A stretch of DNA of 42,382 bases from Janibacter corallicola NBRC 107790. GTDB taxonomy: Bacteria; Actinomycetota; Actinomycetes; Actinomycetales; Dermatophilaceae. Shown in pieces: positions 8,079-17,674 of this stretch; within the stretch, counting starts at the first letter, position 1; each line of letters opens with the position of its first letter. Below the pieces are notes generated by a model. The model saw nothing but the letters and a program-made list of their open reading frames with translations, was not told the DNA's origin and did no database searches. The position numbers and the translations under genes are program-made. The stretch covers positions 1 through 42,382 of the forward strand of contig NZ_BCSR01000026.1 of assembly GCF_001570965.1 (NCBI RefSeq). The letters are read 5' to 3'.

Positions 8079-9602
8079 TCAGCCCTTCCTGAACATGTTG
8101 AGCATCCGGTTCGTCACGGTGAAACCACCGAAGACGTTGATGCTGGCGAAGAGGACCGCGGCCGCGGCGACGACCTGGATGGCCAGGTGCGAGGAGGTCA
8201 CCTGCAGCAGGGCACCGACCACGATGATCCCCGAGATGGCATTCGTCACCGACATCAACGGCGTGTGCAACGAGTGCGCCACGTTCCCGATCACGTAGAA
8301 CCCGATCACCACCGCCAACGCGAACACGATGAAGTGGGACAGGAACGCCGTCGGCAGGAACGCCGCGGCGACGAGGAACAGCGCCGCAGCGCCACCGATC
8401 AACCAGAACTTCCGATTCGGGTCCACCGGCTTCTTCGGCTCCGGCTCCGGCGCGGGCTCCTTCGCCGGCGCCGGGGTCGCCGCCGACACCTGCACCGGGG
8501 GCGGCGGCCACAGCAGCTCCTCCCCCTTCGTCACCGTCATCCCCCGCTGGACCTGGTCCTCCAGGTCGAGGACGAGCTCGCCGTCCTTGCCCGGGGTCAG
8601 GAGCTTCATCAGGTTCACGATGTTCGTCCCGTACAGCTGGCTGGCCTGCATCGGCAGCCGCCCCGCGAGATCGGTGTACCCGATGATCTTCACGCCGTTC
8701 TCGGTCACGACCAGCTCATCGGCCACCGACCCGGCGACATTGCCGCCCGAACCGGCGGCCATGTCCACCACGACCGACCCCGGCTTCATCGAGGCCACCA
8801 TCTCCTCGGTGATCAACCGGGGAGCCGGCTTCCCCGGGATCAGAGCGGTCGTGATGATGATGTCCACGTCCTCGGCCTGCGCCGCATACAGCTCGGCCGC
8901 CTTGGCGTTGAAGTCATCACTGGCCTCCTTGGCATACCCGTCCGAGGAGACCTCCTGCTCGACGTCGACCTGCAGGAAGTCCGCCCCCATCGACTCCACC
9001 TGCTCGGCCACCTCCGGACGGATGTCGAAGGCCCGCACCACGGCGCCCAGGCTCCCCGCGGCACCGATCGCCGCCAGACCGGCCACACCGGCGCCACACA
9101 CCAACACCTTCGCCGGTGGCACCTTGCCCGCAGCCGTCACCTGGCCGGTGAACAACCCACCGAACTCGTGCGCCGCCTCGACCACCGCCCGGTACCCCGC
9201 GATGTTCGCCATCGAGGACAGCACGTCCAGGGACTGCGCCCGCGAGATCCGCGGCACCGCGTCCATCGCCAGCGCCGTCACCCCCCGGGCACGCAGCGCC
9301 TCGACCTTCTCCTCGTTCAGCGCCGGCGCCAACAACGACGCCAGGACCGTCCCCGGCGCCAGGCCGGCGACCTCCTCGTCACTGGGCTCGTTCACCTTCG
9401 CGACGACGTCACACCCCCAGACGTCCGCCGACACCGTGGCACCGGCCTCGACGTACCCCGCGTCCGGGTACGCCGATGCCTCACCCGCGCCCGGCTCGAC
9501 GACCACGTCGTAGCCCAGCTTGATCAGTTGCGCCACGGTCTTGGGAGTCGCAGCTACCCGCGTCTCTCCCTCTCTTGACTCCTTGGGCACCCCAAGTCGC
9601 AT
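8079..9602 (-). CDS. pntA: NAD(P) transhydrogenase subunit alpha
   Basis: The 507-aa product has the single-chain, E. coli-like arrangement. The N-terminal NAD domain I is homologous to alanine dehydrogenase: [17 protein letters not shown] at the start, and the Rossmann loop [22 protein letters not shown] around residues 166-187. A Pro/Ala/Glu linker ([16 protein letters not shown]) follows at about 380-395, then four membrane helices. AGGAG lies 7 nt before ATG 9602. A -10-like TAGGTT sits about 40 nt upstream. It is transcribed divergently from the glycosyltransferase operon. Confidence 0.95.
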   Translation of the reverse strand: MRLGVPKESREGETRVAATPKTVAQLIKLGYDVVVEPGAGEASAYPDAGYVEAGATVSADVWGCDVVAKVNEPSDEEVAGLAPGTVLASLLAPALNEEKVEALRARGVTALAMDAVPRISRAQSLDVLSSMANIAGYRAVVEAAHEFGGLFTGQVTAAGKVPPAKVLVCGAGVAGLAAIGAAGSLGAVVRAFDIRPEVAEQVESMGADFLQVDVEQEVSSDGYAKEASDDFNAKAAELYAAQAEDVDIIITTALIPGKPAPRLITEEMVASMKPGSVVVDMAAGSGGNVAGSVADELVVTENGVKIIGYTDLAGRLPMQASQLYGTNIVNLMKLLTPGKDGELVLDLEDQVQRGMTVTKGEELLWPPPPVQVSAATPAPAKEPAPEPEPKKPVDPNRKFWLIGGAAALFLVAAAFLPTAFLSHFIVFALAVVIGFYVIGNVAHSLHTPLMSVTNAISGIIVVGALLQVTSSHLAIQVVAAAAVLFASINVFGGFTVTNRMLNMFRKG

Positions 9603-9641
9603 GAAAAACTCCTGAATCAGGGGTCGGTGTGGTTGGACCGC

Positions 9642-9647
9642 AACCTA
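9642..9647 (-). promoter_or_regulatory. -10 element TAGGTT for pntAB
   Basis: On the minus strand TAGGTT lies about 40 nt before the pntA ATG. Initiation a few bases downstream gives a roughly 30-nt leader carrying the AGGAG site. No clear -35 is seen. Confidence 0.4.
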
Positions 9648-9783
9648 CGTCAGACCCCACCCCGGCGCCGACACATTGTGACGTGTCCAATGCCACTGGG
9701 CCACAACGTGAGACCGCTTGGACAGGAGGGGCCGGCCATGTGTTCCCGACGTGGCCAGATGAAGGAGGCCTCATCTCGGCCTC

Positions 9784-11043
9784 ATGGTCACCTCACGTTG
9801 GCCCCCGATCGTGGAGGACGTGACCACGACAGACCGGCGACGCATCGCCTTCTACTCCCACGACACCCAGGGCCTGGGCCACGTCCGCCGCAACATCGCC
9901 CTCGCCGGGGCGATCGTGGCTGCGGACCCCGACACCGATGTGCTCCTGCTCACCGGGGCCCCGCAGGCCACGGCGTTGCCGTTGCCGCCGAACACCGAGG
10001 TCGTCACCATCCCGGGCGTCGCCAAGGACGAGGGCGGCGGCTACTCGGCGGCCACCTTCGCGATGGACCTGCCCGCGCTGCTCTCGCTGCGCGCAAGCCT
10101 GCTGACGACGGCATTGACCGCCTTCCGCCCGGACGTCGTGGTCGTGGACAAGGTCGCCCGCGGCCTGGATGGTGAGCTCGAGCCGGCGCTGCGGGCCCTG
10201 GCCGGGGTGCGGGGCCACACGAGCGGGCAGCGGCCCCGGCTCGTGCTCGGTCTGCGCGACGTCCTCGACGACCCGGCCACCGCTCGGCGCGAGTGGCGGG
10301 TCGACCGCACGAGCGAGGCCATCGAGGAGCACTACGATGCGGTCTGGGTCTACGGCGACCCCACCGTGCACGACCTGGTCGCCGCGAGCGGTCTGCCCGC
10401 AAGCGTGACCCGGAAGGTTCGCCACACGGGGTACCTGGCCACCGGTCGTGACGACGGACTGGTCCCGCCGCGCGATGAGCCCCGGCGCCGCCCGCTGCGA
10501 CGTCCCTACGTGCTGTGCATGGTCGGTGGCGGCCAGGACGGCTGGGAGACGGCCCTGGCCTTCGCCCGTGCCCACTACCCGGAGGGGCACACCGGCGTCA
10601 TCGTCACCGGCCCCTACATGCAGCCCTCGCTGCGTCGTCGACTGACCGACATCGCCCGCGAGCGCGACGACCTCGTCGTGCGCGACTTCGTCACCGACAG
10701 CACCACCCTGATCGGCCGGGCGGCGGCCGTCGTCACGATGGGCGGTTACAACACGGTCTGCGAGGTGCTCGCCACCGACGTTCCCGGCCTCGTGGTGCCG
10801 CGGGTGCGCCCGCGGCAGGAACAGCTCGTGCGGGCCCGTCGCCTGGCCGCGCTCGGTGCGCTCGACATGTGCCACCCCACGGAGGCGAGCGCCCCGGCCC
10901 TCGGGCACTGGCTCGCCGCGGCGGTGAACCGGCCGCACACGCCCTTCGCCCGGCAGCGCCTCGCGCTCGACGGCCTGGCCCGCATCCCGAACGCCATCGC
11001 CGACCTCGTGCCGGCACCACACCTGACGGAGGTTGCCAGTTGA
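9784..11043 (+). CDS. MurG-like (GT-B, family 28-type) glycosyltransferase
   Basis: The 419-aa product is a GT-B fold enzyme. Near the N-terminus FYSHDTQGLGHVRRNIALA is the glycine-rich acceptor loop also found in MurG and MGDG-synthase-like enzymes. In the second domain VLCMVGGGQDGWETA is the donor-binding start, and AAVVTMGGYNTVCEVLATDVPGLVVPR is the nucleotide-sugar signature with the Glu that binds ribose. It lacks membrane helices and should act at the inner face of the membrane. The first gene of a six-gene operon. Start is uncertain: ATG 9784 is the first codon after an in-frame stop at 9760, and GTG 9811 or 9820 are alternatives nearer the fold. The acceptor is unknown. Confidence 0.85.
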   Translation: MVTSRWPPIVEDVTTTDRRRIAFYSHDTQGLGHVRRNIALAGAIVAADPDTDVLLLTGAPQATALPLPPNTEVVTIPGVAKDEGGGYSAATFAMDLPALLSLRASLLTTALTAFRPDVVVVDKVARGLDGELEPALRALAGVRGHTSGQRPRLVLGLRDVLDDPATARREWRVDRTSEAIEEHYDAVWVYGDPTVHDLVAASGLPASVTRKVRHTGYLATGRDDGLVPPRDEPRRRPLRRPYVLCMVGGGQDGWETALAFARAHYPEGHTGVIVTGPYMQPSLRRRLTDIARERDDLVVRDFVTDSTTLIGRAAAVVTMGGYNTVCEVLATDVPGLVVPRVRPRQEQLVRARRLAALGALDMCHPTEASAPALGHWLAAAVNRPHTPFARQRLALDGLARIPNAIADLVPAPHLTEVAS

Positions 11044-12290
11044 TACCCGCACCAGGCCACGAGCCCCGCGTGGGCTACGTGCTCAAGATGTACCCCCGCT
11101 TCTCGGAGACCTTCATCGTCCACGAGATCCTCCAGCAGGAGGCCGCCGGCACCCAGGTGGAGATCTTCTCCCTGCGCCTGCCGATCGACGGCCGGTTCCA
11201 CCAGGCGCTGGCCGACGTGCAGGCGCCGGTCACCTACCTGTCCCGCCAGCACCGGGTCGGGCTGTTCTGGTCCGCCCTCGGCGAGGCGGCCCGGGACGTG
11301 CCCACGATCGGCGAGCACCTGCCCGAGCTGCTCGCCGCGCCGGCGGACGAGGCGCTCGCCGCCGTCGAGGTCGCGGCCATGGTGCGGCGCCGGAGTCTGG
11401 AACACCTGCATGCGCACTTCGGGTCGATCGCCGCGAACGTCGCCCGGTTGGCGGCCCGCCTGAGCGGGGTCACCTACTCCTTCACGGCGCACGCGAAGGA
11501 CATCTTCCACGAGGACGTCGACCCCGCCGCCCTCGCCGCCCGACTGCGCGAGGCGCACACCGTCGTGACCGTCAGCGACTTCAACCGGGAGTACCTGCGC
11601 AGCACCTACGGCAGCGACGCCGAGCGCGTGGTTCGGCTGTACAACAGCATCGACCTGGCCGCCTTCCCCTTCGCGCCGAAGGGGGCGACCGCCGGCCCCG
11701 CACGGGTGGCTGCCGTGGGGCGCCTCGTGGAGAAGAAGGGCTTCGCGGACCTGTTGACCGCCACCGCCGAGCTCGTGGCCCGGGGGCATGAGCTGCACGT
11801 GGACCTCGTGGGCACCGGCCCCCTCGAGGGGGAGCTGCGCGACCACGTCGCCCGGCTCGGCCTGGAGTCGGTCGTGTCCATGCACGGCGCCCTCCCGCAG
11901 TCCGCCGTCCGCGAGATCGTCACCGCCGCGGACGTCTTCGTCGCCCCCTGTGTCGTCGGCGCCGACGGCAACCGCGACGGGCTCCCCACCGTGCTGCTCG
12001 AAGCACTCGCCCTGGGGACCCCGGCCGTGGCCACCCCGGTCACCGGGATCCCGGAGATCGTCCGGCACGGGGAGACCGGTCTGCTCGTGCCGGAGGCCCA
12101 CCCCTCGGCCCTCGCTGCCGCGATCCACCGCACCCTGGCGGATCCGGACGCCGCGGCCGGCCGCGCCCGCGCCGCACGAGAGCTGCTCGAGGCCGACTTC
12201 GACCTGCGCGAGCACGCGCGGGAGCTGCAGACGATCTTCCGGGCTGCCGTCGCCGAGGGCACCGCCGCGAGGACGGGGGCCGCGGCATGA
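11040..12290 (+). CDS. Glycosyltransferase family 4 enzyme (second GT of operon)
   Basis: The 416-aa product is a GT-B enzyme of the GT4 type. It has VGYVLKMYPRFSETFIVHEI at the N-terminus, the segment FTAHAKDIFHED in the middle, and the donor-binding C-terminal domain with VAAVGRLVEKKGF and DGLPTVLLEALALGTPAVATPVTGIPEIV (the EX7E-like motif). I chose TTG 11040: GGAGG lies exactly 7 nt before it, and it overlaps the previous stop as TTGA. The next candidate, GTG 11070, has no ribosome site and would trim the N-terminus. Substrate is unknown. Confidence 0.85.
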   Translation: MIPAPGHEPRVGYVLKMYPRFSETFIVHEILQQEAAGTQVEIFSLRLPIDGRFHQALADVQAPVTYLSRQHRVGLFWSALGEAARDVPTIGEHLPELLAAPADEALAAVEVAAMVRRRSLEHLHAHFGSIAANVARLAARLSGVTYSFTAHAKDIFHEDVDPAALAARLREAHTVVTVSDFNREYLRSTYGSDAERVVRLYNSIDLAAFPFAPKGATAGPARVAAVGRLVEKKGFADLLTATAELVARGHELHVDLVGTGPLEGELRDHVARLGLESVVSMHGALPQSAVREIVTAADVFVAPCVVGADGNRDGLPTVLLEALALGTPAVATPVTGIPEIVRHGETGLLVPEAHPSALAAAIHRTLADPDAAAGRARAARELLEADFDLREHARELQTIFRAAVAEGTAARTGAAA

Positions 12291-13489
12291 GTCGCGTCGT
12301 CTACGTCAGCACCGACCCCGGTGTGCCGGTCTTCGGCCGCAAGGGCGCATCCGTGCACGTCCAGTCGCTCGTGCGTGAGCTGGTGCGAAGGGGGCACGAG
12401 GTGCACCTGGTCACCGCCCGGGTGGGCGGGCGGACCCCGCGCGGGCTGGAGGACGTCGTCGTCCACGAGCTCGCCCCCGTCACCGGGGCCGACGGGGCCG
12501 AGCGGGAGGCCTCCGCGCGCATCAGCGCCGAGTCGGTCCTCGAGGTCCTGGACGGGCTCCGGGAGGTCGGCGGGCCGGACCTGGTGATGGAGCGCTACGC
12601 CCTCTGGTCCGACGCGACGATGCGCTGGTGTGCCGAGCAGGGCGTACCGAGCGTGCTCGAGGTCAATGCGCCACTCATCGACGAGCAGGCGGAGCACCGG
12701 GTGCTCGCCGACCGCGACCGGGCCGAGTCGATCGCCGAGCGGGCCTTCGGCGCGGCGACGTCGATCGTCTGCGTCACGCCGGCGGTTGCCGACTGGGTGG
12801 CCGCCCGGGTGTCGGACGACCGGCACGTGCACGTCGTGGCCAACGGCGTGGACACCCGGCGCGTCCGACCGCTCGAGGTCCCTGCGGCGCCACCCGCCGG
12901 GGAGTTCACGGTCGGCTTCGTCGGCACCCTCAAGCCCTGGCACGGGGTGGAGGTGCTCGTGCGGGCCTTCGCCCGGCTCGCCGACACCGTCACCGGCGCA
13001 CGCCTGCGCGTCGTCGGGGACGGCCCGCAGCGCGAAGTGATCCGGACACTCGTCGCCGACCTCGGAATCGGGGACCGGGTCGACCTCGTCGGGCCCGTCG
13101 ACCCCGAGGAGATGCCCCGTCAGCTCGCCGCCATGGACGTCGCGGTCGCGCCCTACCCGGAGCTGGCCGACTTCTACTTCTCGCCACTGAAGATCTACGA
13201 GTACCTGGCCGCCGGCCTACCGGTCGTGGCCAGCGCCATCGGGGAGGTGCCGGAGCTGCTGGACGACGGCGACCTCGGGATCCTCGTCACCCCCGGCTCG
13301 GTGGCGGAGCTCGCGGCCGTCCTGGCCGGCCTGGCGAGCGAGCCGGCCATCCGGGAGGACCTGGGGCGCAGCGCCCGCCGCGCGGCGGTGGAGCGTCACG
13401 ACTGGAGCTGCGTGCTCGACCGGATCCTCGCCACCGTGCCGGAGCCCACCACCACGCTCGCCGACGAGCTGCTCGGACGGATCGCATGA
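12287..13489 (+). CDS. Glycosyltransferase family 4 enzyme (third GT of operon)
   Basis: The 400-aa product is another GT4 enzyme. The N-terminal loop PVFGRKGASVHVQSLVREL is the usual acceptor glycine loop, and the C-terminal domain carries TVGFVGTLKPWHGVEVLVRAF. Its EX7E-type motif reads SPLKIYEYLAAGLPVVASAIGEVPEL. ATGA overlaps the previous stop by 4 nt and its own stop overlaps the exporter start the same way. With two other glycosyltransferases and an exporter the operon should assemble an oligosaccharide or glycosylated product. Confidence 0.88.
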   Translation: MSRVVYVSTDPGVPVFGRKGASVHVQSLVRELVRRGHEVHLVTARVGGRTPRGLEDVVVHELAPVTGADGAEREASARISAESVLEVLDGLREVGGPDLVMERYALWSDATMRWCAEQGVPSVLEVNAPLIDEQAEHRVLADRDRAESIAERAFGAATSIVCVTPAVADWVAARVSDDRHVHVVANGVDTRRVRPLEVPAAPPAGEFTVGFVGTLKPWHGVEVLVRAFARLADTVTGARLRVVGDGPQREVIRTLVADLGIGDRVDLVGPVDPEEMPRQLAAMDVAVAPYPELADFYFSPLKIYEYLAAGLPVVASAIGEVPELLDDGDLGILVTPGSVAELAAVLAGLASEPAIREDLGRSARRAAVERHDWSCVLDRILATVPEPTTTLADELLGRIA

Positions 13490-15318
13490 GCGCCCTCCCC
13501 CGCCCGCGCCCCAAGCCCACCTCGATCCGCGAGGCGATGCCCGGGCTGCGACGGCTGGTGCCCCACCTGCGCGGGCACATGCGCTCCCAGCGGGTGCTGG
13601 TCGGTGGCGGCCTGACCGCGATGTTCCTCGAGGTGGCGATGCGCCTGCTCGAGCCCTGGCCGTTGAAGTTCGTCATCGACGGCGTCATCGGCAGCCTCGG
13701 GGCCGACATCGCCACCGGCGCCCCGCAGGACCTCCAGCAGGTGCTCGCCCTCGCCTGCCTCGGCCTGCTCGCCGTCGTCGGGCTGCGCGCGGTGGCCAGC
13801 TACGCGATGACGATCTGCTTCGCGCTGGCCGGCAACCGGCTGCTGACCTCCGTGCGCGCCGACGCCTTCGCCCACCTGCAGCGGCTCTCGCTGGACTTCC
13901 ACGACCGCGCCCGCACGGGCGACCTCGTCCAACGGCTGACGTCCGACGTGGGCCGGCTCAAGGAGGTCGCGGTCACCGCGGCGCTGCCGCTCTTCGGCAA
14001 CGTCGTCACGCTCGCGGTCATGCTCGTCGTGGTCTTCTTCCTCGACTGGCAGCTCGCGCTGTGCATGATCGTCGTCTTCCCCGTCTTCCTGCTCACCGGA
14101 CGGAGCGTCACGAGCCGGATCCACACGGTCTCGCGCAAGCAGCGCAAGGCCGAGGGACACCTGGCCACGCTGGCCACGGAGACCCTCGGGTCGATGCCGG
14201 TCGTGCAGGCCTACACCCTCGAGGAGGAGATGCAGCAGCGCTTCGCCTCGAACAACCTCAAGACCCTCAAGGACGGGGTCAAGGCCAAGAAGCTCTCCGC
14301 CGGCCTGGAACGCAGCACCGACGTGCTCGTCGGCCTGGCCACCGCGCTGGTCCTGTGGGTCGGTGCCCAGCGGGTGCTCGCCGGGGCGCTGACCCCCGGT
14401 GAGCTGGTCGTCTTCATCACCTACCTCAAGGCGGCCTTCAAGCCCATGCGCGACCTGGCCAAGTACACCGGCCGCATCGCCCAGGCCGCCGCGTCAGCCG
14501 AGCGCGTGGTCGACCTGCTCGAGCAGGAGCCGAAGGTCCGCGACGCGTCCTGGGCCCGCCCGGGTCGCCGGCTGCGCGGGCACGTGGAGTTCGATGGCGT
14601 GTGGATGGGCTACGAGCCGGACCGCCCCGTCCTGCACGGCATCGATCTGCGGATCCACCCCGGCGAGCGGGTGGCCGTCATGGGCCCGTCCGGCGCGGGC
14701 AAGTCCAGCCTCGTCGGGCTGCTCACCCGCGCCCGGGACCCGCACAGCGGCTCGGTGCGGCTGGACGGCTTCGACCTGCGCGACCTGACGGTCCACGACG
14801 TGCGCACCCAGGTGGCGATGATCCTGCAGGAGAGCCTGCTCTTCGCGACGAGCATCCGGGACAACATCGCCATGGGCGCCCCCGGGGGCACCGACTCGGT
14901 CACGGACGAGCAGGTCGTGGCGGCGGCCCGGGTCGCGGACGCGCACGAGTTCATCACCCGGCTGCCGGAGGGCTACGACACCGTCGTCGCCGAGCGCGGC
15001 ACCACCCTCTCCGGCGGGCAGCGCCAGCGCATCGCGATCGCCCGGGCCGTCATCCGGGACGCGCCCGTCGTCGTCCTCGACGAGGCCACCACCGGTCTGG
15101 ACGCCGAGACGGAGGACGAGGTCGTCGCCGCCCTGGCCAGGCTGACCCGCGATCGCACGACGCTGATCATCACCCACGACCCGGAGGCCGCCCGAGGCGC
15201 CGACCGGCTGGTCTGGCTGGAGGACGGTCGGGTCGTGGACTCCGGGCGGCCCGGGGACGTGCTGGCCCGCCACGCCGAGGAGATCGACGAGGGAGGTGCC
15301 CTGCATGCGGTCGGTTGA
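13486..15318 (+). CDS. ABC exporter, fused membrane and ATPase domains
   Basis: The 610-aa product is a type I (ABCB-like) half-transporter that should act as a homodimer. Six membrane helices span about residues 25-340, and the ATPase domain follows. Walker [10 protein letters not shown] is at about residue 400, the Q-loop at [10 protein letters not shown], the signature LSGGQRQR at about 508, and Walker [13 protein letters not shown] near 528, followed by the switch His in IITHDPE. It is likely to export or flip the product of the three glycosyltransferases encoded just upstream. It overlaps the upstream stop by 4 nt and the downstream start by 14 nt. Confidence 0.92.
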   Translation: MSALPRPRPKPTSIREAMPGLRRLVPHLRGHMRSQRVLVGGGLTAMFLEVAMRLLEPWPLKFVIDGVIGSLGADIATGAPQDLQQVLALACLGLLAVVGLRAVASYAMTICFALAGNRLLTSVRADAFAHLQRLSLDFHDRARTGDLVQRLTSDVGRLKEVAVTAALPLFGNVVTLAVMLVVVFFLDWQLALCMIVVFPVFLLTGRSVTSRIHTVSRKQRKAEGHLATLATETLGSMPVVQAYTLEEEMQQRFASNNLKTLKDGVKAKKLSAGLERSTDVLVGLATALVLWVGAQRVLAGALTPGELVVFITYLKAAFKPMRDLAKYTGRIAQAAASAERVVDLLEQEPKVRDASWARPGRRLRGHVEFDGVWMGYEPDRPVLHGIDLRIHPGERVAVMGPSGAGKSSLVGLLTRARDPHSGSVRLDGFDLRDLTVHDVRTQVAMILQESLLFATSIRDNIAMGAPGGTDSVTDEQVVAAARVADAHEFITRLPEGYDTVVAERGTTLSGGQRQRIAIARAVIRDAPVVVLDEATTGLDAETEDEVVAALARLTRDRTTLIITHDPEAARGADRLVWLEDGRVVDSGRPGDVLARHAEEIDEGGALHAVG

Positions 15319-16537
15319 CGAGGCACACGCCCACCTCGTCGCCCGGGACCCCGACCTGCCCGCACTGGAGCAGCTCGTGGAGCCCGACCACCTGGCGACG
15401 CGCCTCGGCGTCCCGGTCACCCGCGGCTACCTGCGGTACAAACCCGGCACGAGTGCGATCGCCCTGCTGGACGTCGGTGGGCGCGCCGCCATCGGCCACG
15501 TCTGGGGCGCTGCCCGGGAGGAGAAGCGGGCCAAGGCACTGCGCGACCTCACCGATGAGCAGGTGCTGCTCGACTCCCCCTCGGAGCACCTGCTCGTGAT
15601 CGACGCGATGGCCGACCGCGCCATCCCCGCCCTTCGCACCCACGTGCTCGGCGGCAGGCTGCAGGAGACGATGGTCCGGGCTATCGGCGAGCCCACCGCA
15701 CTCGGGACGGCACGGACGCTGGCGCACAAGCCCGCCCGTCGGTGGGTCGGGCAGGTCAGAACCGCCTCCGGACGCGACGTCACCCTCCGCGTGTACCCGA
15801 GGCAGGAGCTGCACGGACACCTCGACGCCCACGAGCTGATCCTCCGGCACGCGGCAGGTTCCCCCCTGCGGCTGCCCCGGCTGCTGGCCCACCACCGCCG
15901 GGGAGTGCTCGCCCTGGAGCACCTGCCCGGACGCACTCTCACGACCGACGTCGCGGACTCCCTCGTGTACCGGTTCGGGGAGTCACTGGGCACCCTCCAC
16001 GCCGCGGGCACCACCGGCGGGACCGCCGGCTGCCCCGGGGTCGCGGGCACCGCGAGCCCGGCGATCGCGCGCGCCCTGCCCGAGGTCTTCCACGGCGCCG
16101 CCGCGGTGGCGAAGGGGGCGGCCGGCGCCCTTCGCCCGTCCCCGGCCACGATCGTGCACGGCGACCTGTCGTTGGACCAGGTGGTCGAGTCCGACGGGCG
16201 GCTGGGCCTGATCGACCTCGACCGTGCTCGGATCGGCGTCCCTGCGGACGACCTGGCCGGGCTGCTCGCGCACGCGGCGCTGGACGTGCTGCTCGACGGT
16301 GCCGACCGGGAGCAGGCTCTCCGCGTGGCCGGGAGGATCGCCACCCCGCTGCTGGCCGGGCACGCGAGCACGTGGCGCGGCCGGGAGGACGGGGACCTCG
16401 CCCCACGGGTGGCGCTGTCGCTGCTGGCCCGTGCCGGCGAGCCCTTCGGCGCGGCCCACCCCGACTGGGTGCGGGTGACCCGGGACCTGCACGAGATCGC
16501 GCGGCGGCTCGTGGCACGTGAGGCGGTGACGGCGTGA
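15305..16537 (+). CDS. APH-fold phosphotransferase (kinase 1 of operon)
   Basis: The 410-aa product has an extra N-terminal region of about 140 aa, then an aminoglycoside-phosphotransferase-like kinase. The catalytic loop is IVHGDLSLDQVV (HGD near residue 285) and the metal-binding segment is GLIDLDRARIG, equivalent to DFG. ATG 15305 is chosen because GGAGG lies 8 nt upstream; GTG 15296 overlaps that site. The substrate could be a sugar, aminosugar or alcohol, but nothing in the sequence fixes it. It overlaps the ABC gene and the second kinase, so all three are co-translated. An antibiotic-resistance role is not implied. Confidence 0.85.
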   Translation: MRSVDEAHAHLVARDPDLPALEQLVEPDHLATRLGVPVTRGYLRYKPGTSAIALLDVGGRAAIGHVWGAAREEKRAKALRDLTDEQVLLDSPSEHLLVIDAMADRAIPALRTHVLGGRLQETMVRAIGEPTALGTARTLAHKPARRWVGQVRTASGRDVTLRVYPRQELHGHLDAHELILRHAAGSPLRLPRLLAHHRRGVLALEHLPGRTLTTDVADSLVYRFGESLGTLHAAGTTGGTAGCPGVAGTASPAIARALPEVFHGAAAVAKGAAGALRPSPATIVHGDLSLDQVVESDGRLGLIDLDRARIGVPADDLAGLLAHAALDVLLDGADREQALRVAGRIATPLLAGHASTWRGREDGDLAPRVALSLLARAGEPFGAAHPDWVRVTRDLHEIARRLVAREAVTA

Positions 16538-17631
16538 ACGGCGTGCTGACCGAGGTCCTGGCGACCGCCGGTGCCAGCGGACACACCCTGCTGCGGGCCC
16601 ACCCCCGCGCCGACCGGCTGCACCTGGAGATGGCCGACCACCGTGGCCGACGGGTCATCGGGCAGTGGCTGCCGGACGCCACGCTCGCCCGTGAGGTCAC
16701 CCGCGGCACCGAGGAGGCGGCCCCGGGGCTGGCCCGGTTGCACGACCGCCACCTGCTGGTCCAGCGCGCCGGTGCCGACCGGCGCCTGACGGTGCTGCCC
16801 GAGCTCGTGGCACGCGGTGGCGACCTGGTCGTCCACCGCCCCGAGCGCCGCGCCGTGGTGCGCACCACGGACGACGGGCGACCGAGGTACACGAAGGTGG
16901 TGCGTCCGAGGCGGACTGCGGACCTGGTGCGGCGGATGGGCACCGCCACCCGCGTGCCCGGCCTGCGGGTGCCCCACGTCGTCGCGGCGGACGAGGCGGA
17001 CGGGACCGTCGGGCTGAGCACGCTGCCCGGACGGCCGCTGCACGACCTGCTCGCCGAGCCCGGCGGGCCGGGGACGGAGGCCGCCCGCATCGTCGGGGAG
17101 ACGGTGCTGCGGCTGCACTCCGGTCTCGAGACCGCCGGGCCCGCCGTCGCCGGCCACGACCTGGACGACGAGGTACGCGCGACCCGCGCGCTCATCGACC
17201 TCGCCCGAGCCCACCGGGTGGTCCCGGCGACGGCGGCCGCCGACCTGGACCGCGCACTCGTGCGCGCCGCCGGGCAGGTCGCGGCCGCCGGCCCGATGCC
17301 CCGGGCGCTGCTGCACCGTGACCTGCACGACAAGCAGCTGCTCGTCGACGTGGACGAGGTCGGGGTGCTCGACGTGGACATGCTCGCGGCGGGTGACCCC
17401 GCCCTGGACCTCGGCAACCTGCTGGCCCATCTGGACCTGCGGGTCGCCCAGGGGTGGACGAGCCGGACCGTCGCGGCGGAGGTCGAGGAGGCGGTCCTCG
17501 CCGGGTACGGTCCCGGGCCGCGCCTCGCCACGGCGACCGACGGCTACCGGGCACTCACGACCGTCCGGCTGCGGGCCCTCTACGCCTTCCGTCCGGCCGA
17601 CCTCCCACACGGCCCGCTGCCCCGCTCCTGA
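16534..17631 (+). CDS. APH-fold phosphotransferase (kinase 2 of operon)
   Basis: The 365-aa product is a second, divergent APH-fold kinase. Its catalytic loop is LLHRDLHDKQLL (His-Arg-Asp near residue 261) and its metal-binding segment GVLDVDMLAAGDPALDLGNL. The N-terminal lobe reads poorly and may be a partial second kinase-like lobe. It begins with GTGA overlapping kinase 1. The C-terminus ends abruptly: its stop TGA falls inside a 45-bp segment copied from or shared with the aminotransferase gene at 21476, so the native end may have been replaced. Whether it acts with kinase 1 as a heterodimer or sequentially is unknown. Confidence 0.82.
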   Translation: MNGVLTEVLATAGASGHTLLRAHPRADRLHLEMADHRGRRVIGQWLPDATLAREVTRGTEEAAPGLARLHDRHLLVQRAGADRRLTVLPELVARGGDLVVHRPERRAVVRTTDDGRPRYTKVVRPRRTADLVRRMGTATRVPGLRVPHVVAADEADGTVGLSTLPGRPLHDLLAEPGGPGTEAARIVGETVLRLHSGLETAGPAVAGHDLDDEVRATRALIDLARAHRVVPATAAADLDRALVRAAGQVAAAGPMPRALLHRDLHDKQLLVDVDEVGVLDVDMLAAGDPALDLGNLLAHLDLRVAQGWTSRTVAAEVEEAVLAGYGPGPRLATATDGYRALTTVRLRALYAFRPADLPHGPLPRS

Positions 17632-17672
17632 ACGAGATCCCCGGGGTCGGCTGCGCCGAGCCGACGGGGGCA
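17628..17672 (+). repeat. 45-bp segment matching the aminotransferase gene
   Basis: The first 21 bases (17628-17648) are identical to 21476-21496 inside the aminotransferase CDS, and the match continues with a few mismatches to about 17672. Translated in the frame of the aminotransferase it reads LNEIPGVGCAEPTGA, against LNEIPGVSCVEPRGA. It looks like a relic or a converted patch. Confidence 0.7.
17646..17665. terminator. Hairpin between convergent operons
   Basis: GTCGGCT (17646-17652) pairs with AGCCGAC (17659-17665) around a 6-nt loop, between the kinase 2 stop and the decarboxylase stop on the other strand. It lies inside the aminotransferase-like relic. Confidence 0.5.
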
Positions 17673-17674
17673 CC

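Noticed and set aside
6951-9578. A long plus-strand open frame (875 codons) opposite pntAB
   Set aside because: It is rich in Arg, His, Gly and Pro, has no domain, and lies antisense to two certain genes. High third-position GC produces such frames.
9727-9800. AGGAGG followed by ATG 9738, a good-looking start before the first glycosyltransferase
   Set aside because: The ATG is out of frame with the glycosyltransferase and its frame encodes only Arg/Pro/Gly-rich sequence overlapping the real gene.
15305-17631. Aminoglycoside resistance function for the two APH-fold kinases
   Set aside because: The family is broad and the operon context is glycan synthesis and export; no drug-binding features can be recognised.
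15427-17673. A 748-codon minus-strand frame opposite the two kinases
   Set aside because: Low-complexity Arg/Gly/Ala composition; the plus-strand kinases carry catalytic motifs.
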